Shown piece after piece: positions 14,038 through 21,824 of a stretch of DNA of 64,000 nucleotides. The translations under genes were made by a program, and so were the position numbers. Position 1 is the first letter of the stretch. Each line of letters starts with the position of its first letter. The notes under the pieces were generated by a model. It did no database searches. It was not told where the DNA came from and was given only the letters and a program-made list of their open reading frames with translations. The DNA is from a virus, in the IMG/VR virus record IMGVR_UViG_3300046782_000291, positions 1-64,000 of that record; one strand, written 5' to 3'.

Positions 14038-16542
14038 GTGAAGATCAATCACGAATTTGTTACGACCGTTCCGGATGAGCCGACACCGGACGTCATCCAG
14101 CCCTCCGCTTGGAACGCACCGCTGAAAGTCTCGGAGGGGTTGCGTGGCGACCTCTTGGTGCGCGACGACAACATGCCCGATGGGCTCAATGGGGTGGAGA
14201 GTTCGGGGAACGTCGGGTGGGTGCTGACAGACCAGGGCTTCGGTGAGCTGCCTGAATACGGCCCACCATCGACACCCTCCTTCTTGGACCAGCAGGCGAA
14301 CGTTGTCTTGGCAGGACCCACGAACGGCCCAGCGACGCAGCCGTCGTTCCGAGTGCTCACCATTACGGACCTGCCGAACAACGTCGCACTGATTGGCGAC
14401 CTTGCAAGCTATGTTCCCACGAATCGGAAAGTCAATGGACACGCGCTGACGTCCGATGTGGTAGTGACGAAGGCGGATATTGGGCTTGGTGTCGTTGAGA
14501 ATACGGCACTCTCCACGTGGCCCGGTTCGGCTAGCATCACCACCCTCGGGACCATCACGGCGGGCACGTGGACTGCGAGTGCGATTGCCGCGCAGTATCT
14601 AGGCGCAGGCCCACTCACGAATGGCTTTGTACTTACGCTCGTGGGCGGTGTTTCGACGTGGGCGGCAGCAGCTACAGGAGGTTCACCACTCCCAACGGCA
14701 CCACTTGGTCAGGTCCTCATTAGCCAGGGCGCTGGTGTTGCCCCCATCTTCAGTGCGGCACTGAACGTCTCGTCTATTGCTATCGCAGATGCTCTCTTCA
14801 ATCAGTTTTCTCTCGCTCTTCCGCAAGGTAGAGTGAGTGCCTCTTCGATACGCCCTGTTCCACAGTCAGTGGCTGGTCCAGACGATACGCCCGGTGACTT
14901 GTTCAACTTCACCAATAGTACAGTGAGTGCTCCTGGTGGGATTGTTACAGGTGGTGGGTCGTTCAGTGTACTCGCACGATGGGATGGAACGAACTATGTC
15001 GTGATTGGGGGAGTCGCGGGCGCTGGTGGAGGCGGTCCAGTCTCGGCTGGCGCGCTCACCGGCACGACACTGGCGGCGAACGTCGTTACTTCGTCATTGA
15101 CGACCGTGGGAACGATCATCGCCGGCACGTGGAACGGTGATGCGCTTGGTCCTGCCTACCTCGGAGCCGGAACACCGACCAATGGGTTTGTCCTCACCAT
15201 CGCGAGTGGAGTTCCTACATGGCAAGCCGCTGCCGGCGGTAGTGGGAGTCTTGCCGTTGGAACCTCAGCTATCACTGGTGGCGCGGCGGGCAGTGTGCTC
15301 TATCACGCCGCTGGAAACGTGCTTGGTGAGATGACGACGACGGGCACTGGTACAACGCTCGCACTGTCAGACTCGCCCAGCTTCACGACAAAGGTAGCCG
15401 CACCACTCTACACGGGAACGACTGGCACGCTCAATATTACCGCGTCTATCCCTATTCAGGGCACCGTTACCCTGCAAGGTAACGCGCTGGTCATGTCGAG
15501 TTCCAATGCAGTGCCCGGCACAGTTAGTGGCAATGCGAACGGCGGCAACACGACGGTCACGACTGGTAACGGTGCACGCTTCTCCTCCGGTGACGCGAAC
15601 GGCGGGTTCTTACTTCTCACCACTGGATCAGGCCTAGGGCAAGGCTTCTCGGGTAGTGCTAGTCTCAAGTCATTGAGTGATATTGCCTCTGGCACGGTAG
15701 CGGTAGGCACCGGTGATGGGTCATCGTCAGCCGGTTCGACAGGCAACCTATCGTTGTTCACTGGGAATTGCACCGCGCAGAATGCCGCTGGCCCTGTTGG
15801 GAATGTGTTGGTCACGACAGGCTCTGCTAGTGTCACTCGGACCTCCGCGAACCCGACACTGAATGCGGGTATCTTCAACGTCACGACTGGCGCAGGTCAA
15901 TCGACCAGTAACACGGCAGGTATCGCCTCTTCTGGTGGTGCTATCCAGCTATTCACGGGTCCTGGTGGAGCGGCAACAGCCGTGACCGGTGTTCACACTG
16001 GCGGACCTAGTGGGAACTTCGTCGTGGCGACGGGCGCAGGAGGCAATGCGGCCGCTGGCGGAACGCCGACAGGCGGTGACTCCGGCTTCGTTCAAATTTC
16101 GACCGGACTGGCCGGCACGGGCACGACACCGGGGAACGTTGGAGTCATCTCGTTCAGGCCAGGCACGGTAACGATGCTCACGTTGTCTGCGACGCAGGCA
16201 TCCTACTCGATGCCCACACTCGCTGGTGCCGCCGCGAATGCGAGCATCCCAATCACGGTCACGTGGAATACGACGGGTGTGGTAGACGGTGCGCTGCGAA
16301 TTCAGGTGACGGAGACAGCCAAGGGTGCGAACTCACTCTACCTCGCGATTTACGGCGGAGTCGCTGGAGCCACCATCGAACACTCGATTGCGACTGGTGG
16401 AGTGAACTACAACCTTGGGAAGGTGCGCACAGATGATCGGTTCAACGTGGCTGGAACGGATGGCGTGACCGCCGGTCCGTTCACAACCATCACGGGCATC
16501 ACGGTCAAGGGTGGGATCGTCACCGCTATCTCGGGAACGTAA
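14038..16542 (+). CDS. Large Gly/Thr/Ser-rich fibre-like structural protein
   Basis: An 834-residue protein starting at GTG 14038 (GGGAG eight bases upstream). The N-terminus (NHEFVTTVPDEPTPDVIQPSAWN) resembles anchoring regions of phage fibres. A motif of type LGTI(T/I)AGTW...YLGAG.(L/P)TNGFVLT occurs twice (about 165-205 and 355-395). From about 480 to 720 there are roughly ten imperfect repeats ending in TTG.G or TG.G, with beta strands of the form GNVLVTTG, as expected for a trimeric beta-helix or fibre shaft. The C-terminus (about 735-834) looks globular. It lies among head-completion genes rather than with the tail tip, so a head or neck fibre is plausible. It could be the target of the glycosyltransferases downstream. 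Confidence 0.75.
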   Translation: MKINHEFVTTVPDEPTPDVIQPSAWNAPLKVSEGLRGDLLVRDDNMPDGLNGVESSGNVGWVLTDQGFGELPEYGPPSTPSFLDQQANVVLAGPTNGPATQPSFRVLTITDLPNNVALIGDLASYVPTNRKVNGHALTSDVVVTKADIGLGVVENTALSTWPGSASITTLGTITAGTWTASAIAAQYLGAGPLTNGFVLTLVGGVSTWAAAATGGSPLPTAPLGQVLISQGAGVAPIFSAALNVSSIAIADALFNQFSLALPQGRVSASSIRPVPQSVAGPDDTPGDLFNFTNSTVSAPGGIVTGGGSFSVLARWDGTNYVVIGGVAGAGGGGPVSAGALTGTTLAANVVTSSLTTVGTIIAGTWNGDALGPAYLGAGTPTNGFVLTIASGVPTWQAAAGGSGSLAVGTSAITGGAAGSVLYHAAGNVLGEMTTTGTGTTLALSDSPSFTTKVAAPLYTGTTGTLNITASIPIQGTVTLQGNALVMSSSNAVPGTVSGNANGGNTTVTTGNGARFSSGDANGGFLLLTTGSGLGQGFSGSASLKSLSDIASGTVAVGTGDGSSSAGSTGNLSLFTGNCTAQNAAGPVGNVLVTTGSASVTRTSANPTLNAGIFNVTTGAGQSTSNTAGIASSGGAIQLFTGPGGAATAVTGVHTGGPSGNFVVATGAGGNAAAGGTPTGGDSGFVQISTGLAGTGTTPGNVGVISFRPGTVTMLTLSATQASYSMPTLAGAAANASIPITVTWNTTGVVDGALRIQVTETAKGANSLYLAIYGGVAGATIEHSIATGGVNYNLGKVRTDDRFNVAGTDGVTAGPFTTITGITVKGGIVTAISGT

Positions 16543-16596
16543 CGCTCAGCGAGTATCATGGGGGTGCTCGCTCGGATCAACGCAAGGAACAAGACC

Positions 16597-17013
16597 ATGC
16601 TTCGTCGTGTCGTATTCGAACAGACTGCTGCGGGACGGGAACACTTCGACATCATCTACTCGGGCATGTTATTGGCCGTGGCCGATGCCTCTAGCAAGGC
16701 TGTGGACAAGCTGGAAGGCCGGATGGAGTCTCGTATCATCCGCAAGCTTCAAGCCATCTCGCAGATCAAGCTGGACGAGAAGACCGGCCAGCCAGTGACG
16801 TTCGCCACGGGTGAGGAGGTTCGCGAACTCACCGCCGGCACGGATCATACGCTGGACTTCGAACAGCAGGAGATCACGCTCATGACCGAGCGTATCGAGC
16901 GTGTGCGTTGGTTCGCGACGAAGCGTATGCGCGCATTCGATACCATTGACTACCTGGATGCTGCCGAGAAGGTGGAACCCTCGGAGTCCAAGCTGAGAGC
17001 CGTGGAGAAGTAA
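16597..17013 (+). CDS. Helical structural-region protein, unknown
   Basis: A 138-residue, mostly helical protein. ATG 16597 has AAGGA at good spacing, whereas the in-frame ATG at 16558 has none. The sequence carries several charged helices (KLEGRMESRIIRKLQAISQIKLD; LTAGTDHTLDFEQQEITLMTERIERVRW). It follows the fibre-like gene and precedes the glycosyltransferases. No family recognised. Confidence 0.7.
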   Translation: MLRRVVFEQTAAGREHFDIIYSGMLLAVADASSKAVDKLEGRMESRIIRKLQAISQIKLDEKTGQPVTFATGEEVRELTAGTDHTLDFEQQEITLMTERIERVRWFATKRMRAFDTIDYLDAAEKVEPSESKLRAVEK

Positions 17014-17015
17014 CC

Positions 17016-17666
17016 ATGGATACTCTCTGCTCGCTCTGCTCGCTCTGCGTGATGGTGTTCAATCGTTACGACTTGCTCGTGGACTGTCTTCGGTCTGCGA
17101 GCCGTGGGACAATCATTCCTGACCTTCTCTACGTCATCAACAACGGTCGCGACGACGGGAAACTGGAACAGGCCCTTCTCGCCTGGGAAGGGCACGCGAG
17201 GGTGGTCTATACGCCCAAGGTTCCGATGGGGGTGGCGGAGTCTTGGAATTGGTTCCTCGACAACGCTCCGGACCCTCGTATCATCACGAACGATGACGTG
17301 GTGTTTGGCGTCAGGACGTTCGAGGCGATGTTATCGGCGGAGGGTCTTTTCATTTCGCCGTTGAAGGATGCGGCGTTTTCTTGCTTCCTCATCCATGACG
17401 AATGCGTGAAGATCGTGGGCCGGTTCGATGAGACGATCTCACCTGGTTACGCCTACTTCGAAGACTGCGATTATTTCACTCGCATGCGCGCAGCAGGCGT
17501 GTCGGTCATTCAGGTCGAAAGTGATACTCAGCACGTCGGCAGCGCTACGCTGAAAGCCCAGTCACCGTTGGACTGGGAAGACCATCACCGTCGTTTCCTT
17601 CTCGCGCAGAACAACTACGTGAAGAAGTGGGGCAAGTTGCCGGAGGGTAGGGTGCTTCAAAGATGA
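17016..17666 (+). CDS. Glycosyltransferase, GT-A (family 2-like)
   Basis: A 216-residue protein with the GT-A nucleotide-sugar fold: a first strand and loop LCVMVFNRYDLLVDCLRSA, a metal-binding region RIITNDDVVFG (about 89-99), and the acceptor-side motif GRFDETISPGYAYFEDCDYFTRM. Start at ATG 17016 preceded by GGAG. The opening codons are built on a short tandem repeat (ctctgctcg). It is coupled by ATGA overlap to a second glycosyltransferase. A role in decorating virion proteins (or modified DNA bases) is inferred from position. Confidence 0.8.
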   Translation: MDTLCSLCSLCVMVFNRYDLLVDCLRSASRGTIIPDLLYVINNGRDDGKLEQALLAWEGHARVVYTPKVPMGVAESWNWFLDNAPDPRIITNDDVVFGVRTFEAMLSAEGLFISPLKDAAFSCFLIHDECVKIVGRFDETISPGYAYFEDCDYFTRMRAAGVSVIQVESDTQHVGSATLKAQSPLDWEDHHRRFLLAQNNYVKKWGKLPEGRVLQR

Positions 17667-18403
17667 CCCCAACCTTCACGGTTCTCATAGGGTCAATTGG
17701 TCGGCCAGTATTGAAGAATGCTCTGGACTCGATCAAGCGGCAGAGTCTTGTCGAGGGTGACCAGGTCATCGTCTCCATCGATAGCTTTGAACACGGTGAG
17801 CGGGAGGACGTGCAGACGTTGGTGCGGAGTTATGGTGAGGGCTTCCTCGCGACGCACTACAACTCCGGCTATCACTGGCTTGGCGTGGAACAGATCAACC
17901 ATGCGATGCGCACGGTTCCGATGACTGGGACGCATGTCTTGACGATTGGCGACGATGACGTGTTCGTTGACGGAGCCTACGAGGTGTTCCGTCATTACTG
18001 CGCGCAGGATACGCTTCGTCCGGTGTTGTGGAAGTTCCTCGCGCCGAATCGTTGGATACTCTGGCGTGAACCCAAGATGCAGTCGTGTCTGATCAGTGGG
18101 TGCTGCATCGCGGCTCCGATGCCGTTCAGCGAACTGATGCATACGCGACTGGAAACCACTCACGACTTCGATTGGATGGAAGCCGTCATCGCGAAGTCTG
18201 GGAAGACGCCGTTGTGGTTGGACTACGTGGGAGTGATCGCCCGCCCCGACCAGAACGGTAATGATGTCATGCATCAAGGTGTGTGGGGTTGTAACCGGTG
18301 CGGTCGTTGGCACTATCGCGAACACCTTGATTATGCATCGCCTTCGCACTGCTACTGCGGCAGAGTGATTGACTTCTTGCCTCGTGAGGTGGCCCAAGTA
18401 TGA
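17663..18403 (+). CDS. Glycosyltransferase, GT-A with C-terminal zinc ribbon
   Basis: A 246-residue GT2-like protein: FTVLIGSIGRPVLKNALDSI at the N-terminus, VIVSIDS, and a DDD metal motif in VLTIGDDDVFVDGAYEVF (about 90-105). Unlike the first transferase it ends in a four-cysteine zinc-ribbon-like module (CNRCGRWHY...HCYCG, about 208-238), perhaps for binding its protein or nucleic-acid target. Overlaps both neighbours by 4 nt (ATGA), so the three transferases are translationally coupled. Confidence 0.78.
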   Translation: MTPTFTVLIGSIGRPVLKNALDSIKRQSLVEGDQVIVSIDSFEHGEREDVQTLVRSYGEGFLATHYNSGYHWLGVEQINHAMRTVPMTGTHVLTIGDDDVFVDGAYEVFRHYCAQDTLRPVLWKFLAPNRWILWREPKMQSCLISGCCIAAPMPFSELMHTRLETTHDFDWMEAVIAKSGKTPLWLDYVGVIARPDQNGNDVMHQGVWGCNRCGRWHYREHLDYASPSHCYCGRVIDFLPREVAQV

Positions 18404-19644
18404 GCAAACCCATTCTCCTCTGGGTTGGTGATGGTGGAGTCAGTTCTGGTTTCGAGCGCAGCACTCGCTACGCGTGCGCAGCACTCCAGGCCGAGTTTGA
18501 TGTGCACGTCCTGGCATTGAACTATCACGGTGACCCGTGCTTCCAGAAGGGTGAAGTCAAGCCGTGGCCCTACACGATGTGGGGTTGCTACGCGGGCGTG
18601 GGCGGTGACTTGTTTGGGATCAAGCGACTCCCGGAGATGATTGCAAGGCTCAAGCCTGCGTGTATCGTGATCCAGAACGACCCATGGAACTTCCGCGCGT
18701 ATCAACAGACCATCGGTGAGACGATCCCGACCATCGGCATCGTTGCGGTCGATGGGAAGAACTGCCGTGGGGACGAACTCAATGGACTGAAGCTTGCCAT
18801 CTTCTGGACACAGTTCGGAGAGGAACAAGCCCGTCTCGGAGGGTACACCGGGCCATCGGCGGTCATTCCGCTGGGCGTGGACCTCACCATCTACAAGCCC
18901 TACAAACGTGAGGAGGTTCGCGCCAAACTCCGAGGTGTCAAGCAGATCTTCGAACAACACGGGATGGGCTTGGACGCCTTCGTGGTTGGTGCCGTTGGAC
19001 GAAACCAGCCGCGCAAACGGCTGGACCTCACCCTCGATTACTTCGCTGAGTGGGTCCACGGCGGACACGAGGTCGAGGGGCGGTCCAAGGACACGGTGGT
19101 GCACAAGGATGCGCTCCTCTGGCTCCACGTCGCGCCCACCGGGGAACAGGCGTATGAGCTGGACCAGCTGGCACACTACTACGGCATCACCAACCAGGTC
19201 CTCCTCGGGGAAGTTCCCGTGGACGGTGGGCTGGAAGAGTCTACACTGGCCCTCGTGTACAACGTCTTCGACATCGGCTTCACGACCACTCAGGGTGAGG
19301 GCTTCGGGTTGACGACGTTCGAGATGATGGCATGCGGCGTTCCTTCCATCGTTCCTGACTGGTCCGCCCTCGGAGAACTCACGGATAGCGCGTGCCTCCA
19401 GGTGGAGTGTACAACCACGGCGGCAACGACCAGTGGGATCAATTGCATTGGCGGCGTGATGGACAAGCGGCTCGCCATCGATGCCCTTGAGTTTCTGTAC
19501 AGCCATCCGGCCAGACGCGAGGCGTTTGCCCGACGTGGAGTGGCTCTTGTGAATGACCCTCGCTATCGCTGGGAGAATATCGGCCAGGCGATACTCCACG
19601 AGGTCAAGACGACGTTGAAAGAACTCAGCGAGGCGGTGGCTTAA
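18400..19644 (+). CDS. Glycosyltransferase, GT-B (family 4-like)
   Basis: A 414-residue two-Rossmann-domain transferase. The N-terminal domain begins ILLWVGDGGVSSGFERSTRY. The C-terminal nucleotide-sugar domain has GAVGRNQPRKRLDLTLDYFAEW and the classical GEGFGLTTFEMMACGVPSIVPDWSALGEL (about 296-325) containing the donor-binding E-x7-E pattern. Third in a coupled set of three transferases. No signal peptide or membrane segment is present, so it acts in the cytoplasm. Confidence 0.85.
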   Translation: MSKPILLWVGDGGVSSGFERSTRYACAALQAEFDVHVLALNYHGDPCFQKGEVKPWPYTMWGCYAGVGGDLFGIKRLPEMIARLKPACIVIQNDPWNFRAYQQTIGETIPTIGIVAVDGKNCRGDELNGLKLAIFWTQFGEEQARLGGYTGPSAVIPLGVDLTIYKPYKREEVRAKLRGVKQIFEQHGMGLDAFVVGAVGRNQPRKRLDLTLDYFAEWVHGGHEVEGRSKDTVVHKDALLWLHVAPTGEQAYELDQLAHYYGITNQVLLGEVPVDGGLEESTLALVYNVFDIGFTTTQGEGFGLTTFEMMACGVPSIVPDWSALGELTDSACLQVECTTTAATTSGINCIGGVMDKRLAIDALEFLYSHPARREAFARRGVALVNDPRYRWENIGQAILHEVKTTLKELSEAVA

Positions 19645-20093
19645 TGGCGGGTGGAGCGACTGGATCGGCGCTGGTGACTGGGTCGAAGGAAATTGCCAAG
19701 ACCCTTCGGCAGTTGGCCACGAAGTTCCCGGATCGCGTGCTTGCTGCGCTCTATCTTGAAGCTCAGATTGAGATGACTGAGAGCAAGCGGCGCTGCCCAG
19801 TTTCGCCCACCAAGTCGCAGATGAAGGCGATGGGCCGGAGTTGGTCCAAGAATACGAGACCAGGCACCCTCCGAGCCAGTGGCTACGTGGCTCAGCCAGA
19901 GCGGAATGGTCGCACCCTCTCGGTGGAGATGGGGTATGGGGGTGCGGCTGCGGACTACGCGATCCCGCAGCATGAACGCCTGGACTATCAACACACCACT
20001 GGGCAGGCGAAGTATCTGGAGTCGGTGTTGAATGAGTCGCGACCTTCGATGGCTCAACGAATTGGGGCGCGTGTCCAGCTGGGAGAAGACTAG
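19644..20093 (+). CDS. Neck/tail-completion protein (HK97 gp10-like)
   Basis: A 149-residue protein located before the tail terminator. The pattern (GSKEIAKTLRQLATKFPDRVLAALYLEAQ, then KRRCPVSPTKS...GTLRASG and YAIPQHERLDYQHTTGQAKYLESVL) is that of the HK97 gp10/minor tail completion family, in which (V/P)PVDTGxLRxS and YAxxxHE motifs are kept. Overlaps neighbours by one base on each side. Confidence 0.75.
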   Translation: MAGGATGSALVTGSKEIAKTLRQLATKFPDRVLAALYLEAQIEMTESKRRCPVSPTKSQMKAMGRSWSKNTRPGTLRASGYVAQPERNGRTLSVEMGYGGAAADYAIPQHERLDYQHTTGQAKYLESVLNESRPSMAQRIGARVQLGED

Positions 20094-20494
20094 TGTTCGC
20101 ACAGGAGATTGCAGACCGGCTGCAAAATCAAGCGGTGGGTATCTTTGGCCGGTCCATTTTCATCGGAGCCAGCGCGAACTTCCCAGTGGGTGAGGTCTGC
20201 GTCTCCGTCATCGAGACGGGTGGAACCGGACCGAGCCGAACGCACAACAATACCGCTACACAGCGACCGACTGCGCAGATTGCCACGAGGGCCAAAGGCT
20301 ATGACGTGGCCCGAGCAAAGGCGCAAGCCGCGTATGAAGCCCTCGGTGGGGCGAATGGGCTGTACAATATCACGCTCTCGTCAGTCTTCTATCTGAGCGT
20401 GACAACACGCCAGGAACCAACTGACGCTGGACTGGACGACAACGCACGGCAGGTATTCACGTTCAACATCGACGCTGAGAAGCAGCCGTCGTAA
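20093..20494 (+). CDS. Tail terminator-like protein
   Basis: A 133-residue protein starting at GTG 20093, overlapping the previous TAG. The sequence (IADRLQNQAVGIFGRSIFIGA...VSVIETGG, AKAQAAYEALGG, VTTRQEPTDAGLDDNARQVFTFNI) fits the minor capsid/tail terminator family that caps the tail tube, and the location just before the tube gene supports it. Confidence 0.72.
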   Translation: MFAQEIADRLQNQAVGIFGRSIFIGASANFPVGEVCVSVIETGGTGPSRTHNNTATQRPTAQIATRAKGYDVARAKAQAAYEALGGANGLYNITLSSVFYLSVTTRQEPTDAGLDDNARQVFTFNIDAEKQPS

Positions 20495-20528
20495 TAGCTC
20501 GCAAGAGCATTTGGAGAAGGAGAAGTCA

Positions 20529-20981
20529 ATGACCATTGCAGTCAGCGGGCACGGCACGCTTATCGCGCGAGCGCCAGCGGCAACGCCCACCGTCTTCACC
20601 ACCATCGCGGAGTTGGGTGACATCACGCTACCTGGCTTCACGAAGAACGAGTTCGACGTCACGACGCAGAACCTGAACATCGACAACTACGTCATGGGCA
20701 TTCCGCGTCGCAACCCGAACACCATCACTCTGCACTTCCTGGCGAGTGATCCGACCCACGACCATCTGACCGGATTGTCGAAGGCGTTCATCGACAACAG
20801 CTTCGACGGGTACAAGTTCACGATGGTGTCGGGTGGGTCCATCTACATGACCTACATCTACTCCGGCAACGTCAAGGCCATCGAGAACATCAAGGCCCCG
20901 GTGGACGGCCCGGTGATGGCCGATGTCACGCTCAGGTTCAGCGGACCGTACACGATCAACGGAGTCGTGGTCGGTCTGTAA
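20529..20981 (+). CDS. Major tail tube protein
   Basis: A 150-residue protein with a very strong AGGAGAAG Shine-Dalgarno before ATG 20529. The beta-rich sequence (GTLIARAPAATPTVFTTIAELGDITLPGFTKNEFDVTTQN, then DGPVMADVTLRFSGPYTI) matches the lambda gpV/SPP1 gp17-type tube proteins: N-terminal loop, DITLPG, D(V/I)TTQ, and a final strand. It is followed by a structured RNA and the tail chaperone genes. Confidence 0.85.
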   Translation: MTIAVSGHGTLIARAPAATPTVFTTIAELGDITLPGFTKNEFDVTTQNLNIDNYVMGIPRRNPNTITLHFLASDPTHDHLTGLSKAFIDNSFDGYKFTMVSGGSIYMTYIYSGNVKAIENIKAPVDGPVMADVTLRFSGPYTINGVVVGL

Positions 20982-20983
20982 TC

Positions 20984-21078
20984 TGCCCCATGCAGCGTAA
21001 GCCATCCCGGCTCTGCCGGTCTCACAGGATGGTTTGCGGAGGAGCGGGAGACCGGCGCATAACTTCTGCATGGGAGCA
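20984..21078 (+). ncRNA. Pseudoknotted RNA element covering the chaperone ribosome-binding site
   Basis: Between the tube stop (20981) and the chaperone ATG (21084) the sequence folds, by inspection, into three long helices. P1 pairs 20984-20995 with 21066-21078 (12 bp, one bulged A). P2 pairs 20996-21007 with 21027-21038 (12 bp, two G-U). P3 pairs 21015-21023 in the P2 loop with 21048-21056 downstream (GCCGGTCTC / GAGACCGGC, 9 bp perfect), forming an H-type pseudoknot enclosed by P1. The chaperone Shine-Dalgarno GGGAG (21072-21076) is inside the P1 3' strand, so the fold should block translation. A small alternative hairpin (21008-21018) competes with P3. This looks like a cis-regulatory or riboswitch-like element; no known class recognised. 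Confidence 0.75.
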
Positions 21079-21083
21079 ATGAT

Positions 21084-21437
21084 ATGACTGAATCGGTTCC
21101 GAAAGAGTCCAGTGTTCTGTCCCTCGCTGACTTCGAAACGCCGTCAGCCGTGGAATACGTCTTCGTGCCGGATGCCATCAAAGGCAAGGGCGCGTGGATC
21201 CAGTCCATCACCGCTGGCGACATGATTGAGTTCCGAGAGTCCAACGAAGGTCCCGCGAAGAAGACCGCCACGTTGCGGCTCATCATCAAGAGCGTGGTGT
21301 CCGGCGAGGGTGGCTATCCCATCCTCAAGGATGAACACCTCGGGATGCTTCGTGCGCTCAAGGAGCGGGAAGTCAATACCCTCGGCAAAGCCATCCTGAA
21401 GCTCAATGGCTACGAGGACGACGCAAAAAAAGGCTGA
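21084..21437 (+). CDS. Tail assembly chaperone, short form (G-like)
   Basis: A 117-residue protein at the lambda gpG position. The sequence (YVFVPDAIKGKGAWIQSITAGDMIEFRES..., ATLRLIIKSVV, LGKAILKLNGYEDDAKKG) fits the N-terminal domain of siphovirus tail assembly chaperones, which coat the tape measure protein before tube polymerisation. The zero-frame ends with GCA AAA AAA GGC TGA, a -1 slippery site, so a fraction of ribosomes should make the longer form ending at 21814. Confidence 0.82.
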   Translation: MTESVPKESSVLSLADFETPSAVEYVFVPDAIKGKGAWIQSITAGDMIEFRESNEGPAKKTATLRLIIKSVVSGEGGYPILKDEHLGMLRALKEREVNTLGKAILKLNGYEDDAKKG

Positions 21438-21814
21438 GGCGGTCTCGGTCACGGCGGTTCGCGTATCGGCTGGCCGTGGGACTTGGGATCGCCAACGTAG
21501 ACGCGATGCTACGGAGTCTCACGGCCAGACAGTTGGCCGAGTGGGAGTATTACTTCAGCCTGGAGCCATTCGGGTCGTTCCGAGATGACCACAATCTGGC
21601 CCATATTGCCCAGCTGATCCACAACGTCGCGGTGCGCAAAGAAGACCAGAAGCCCCTGAAAGATTTCCTCCTCAAGTTTGACCAGGAAGAGATTGATGAG
21701 CCAGTGGCGGCGAAGAAGAGCAACGTGGTCGAGTTCAAACAGAAGGAAGACGGTGCGGCCATCTTGCGCCAACACCAGACCTTCTTGAACTTGTTAGCTG
21801 TGACGAACTTCTGA
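21084..21814 (+). CDS. Tail assembly chaperone, frameshift fusion (GT-like)
   Basis: A -1 shift on A AAA AAA (21425-21431) joins the short chaperone to the downstream open frame with no stop in between, giving about 243 residues. The added part, VDAMLRSLTARQLAEWEYYFSLEPFGSFRDDHNLAH, is the characteristic T domain. The open frame has no ATG near its beginning (only a GTG at 21476 without a good Shine-Dalgarno), so frameshifting is the natural route. A 6-bp stem (CACGGC 21450-21455 with GCCGTG 21473-21478) may stimulate the shift. Confidence 0.85.
21425..21431 (+). promoter_or_regulatory. -1 programmed ribosomal frameshift site
   Basis: Seven A residues read as A AAA AAA in the zero frame (X XXY YYZ), six codons' distance from neither end but four bases before the zero-frame stop TGA (21435-21437). 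Slipping by one base opens the T-domain frame. This matches the position of the lambda G-T frameshift. Confidence 0.85.
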
Positions 21815-21824
21815 GGTGACCTAA

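Noticed and set aside
20984-21078. HDV- or twister-like ribozyme
   Set aside because: Helix order (A B C B' C' A') does not match HDV (P1 P2 P3 P3' P1' P4 P2') and I see no conserved catalytic loops of twister, pistol or hatchet; a regulatory pseudoknot is the safer call.
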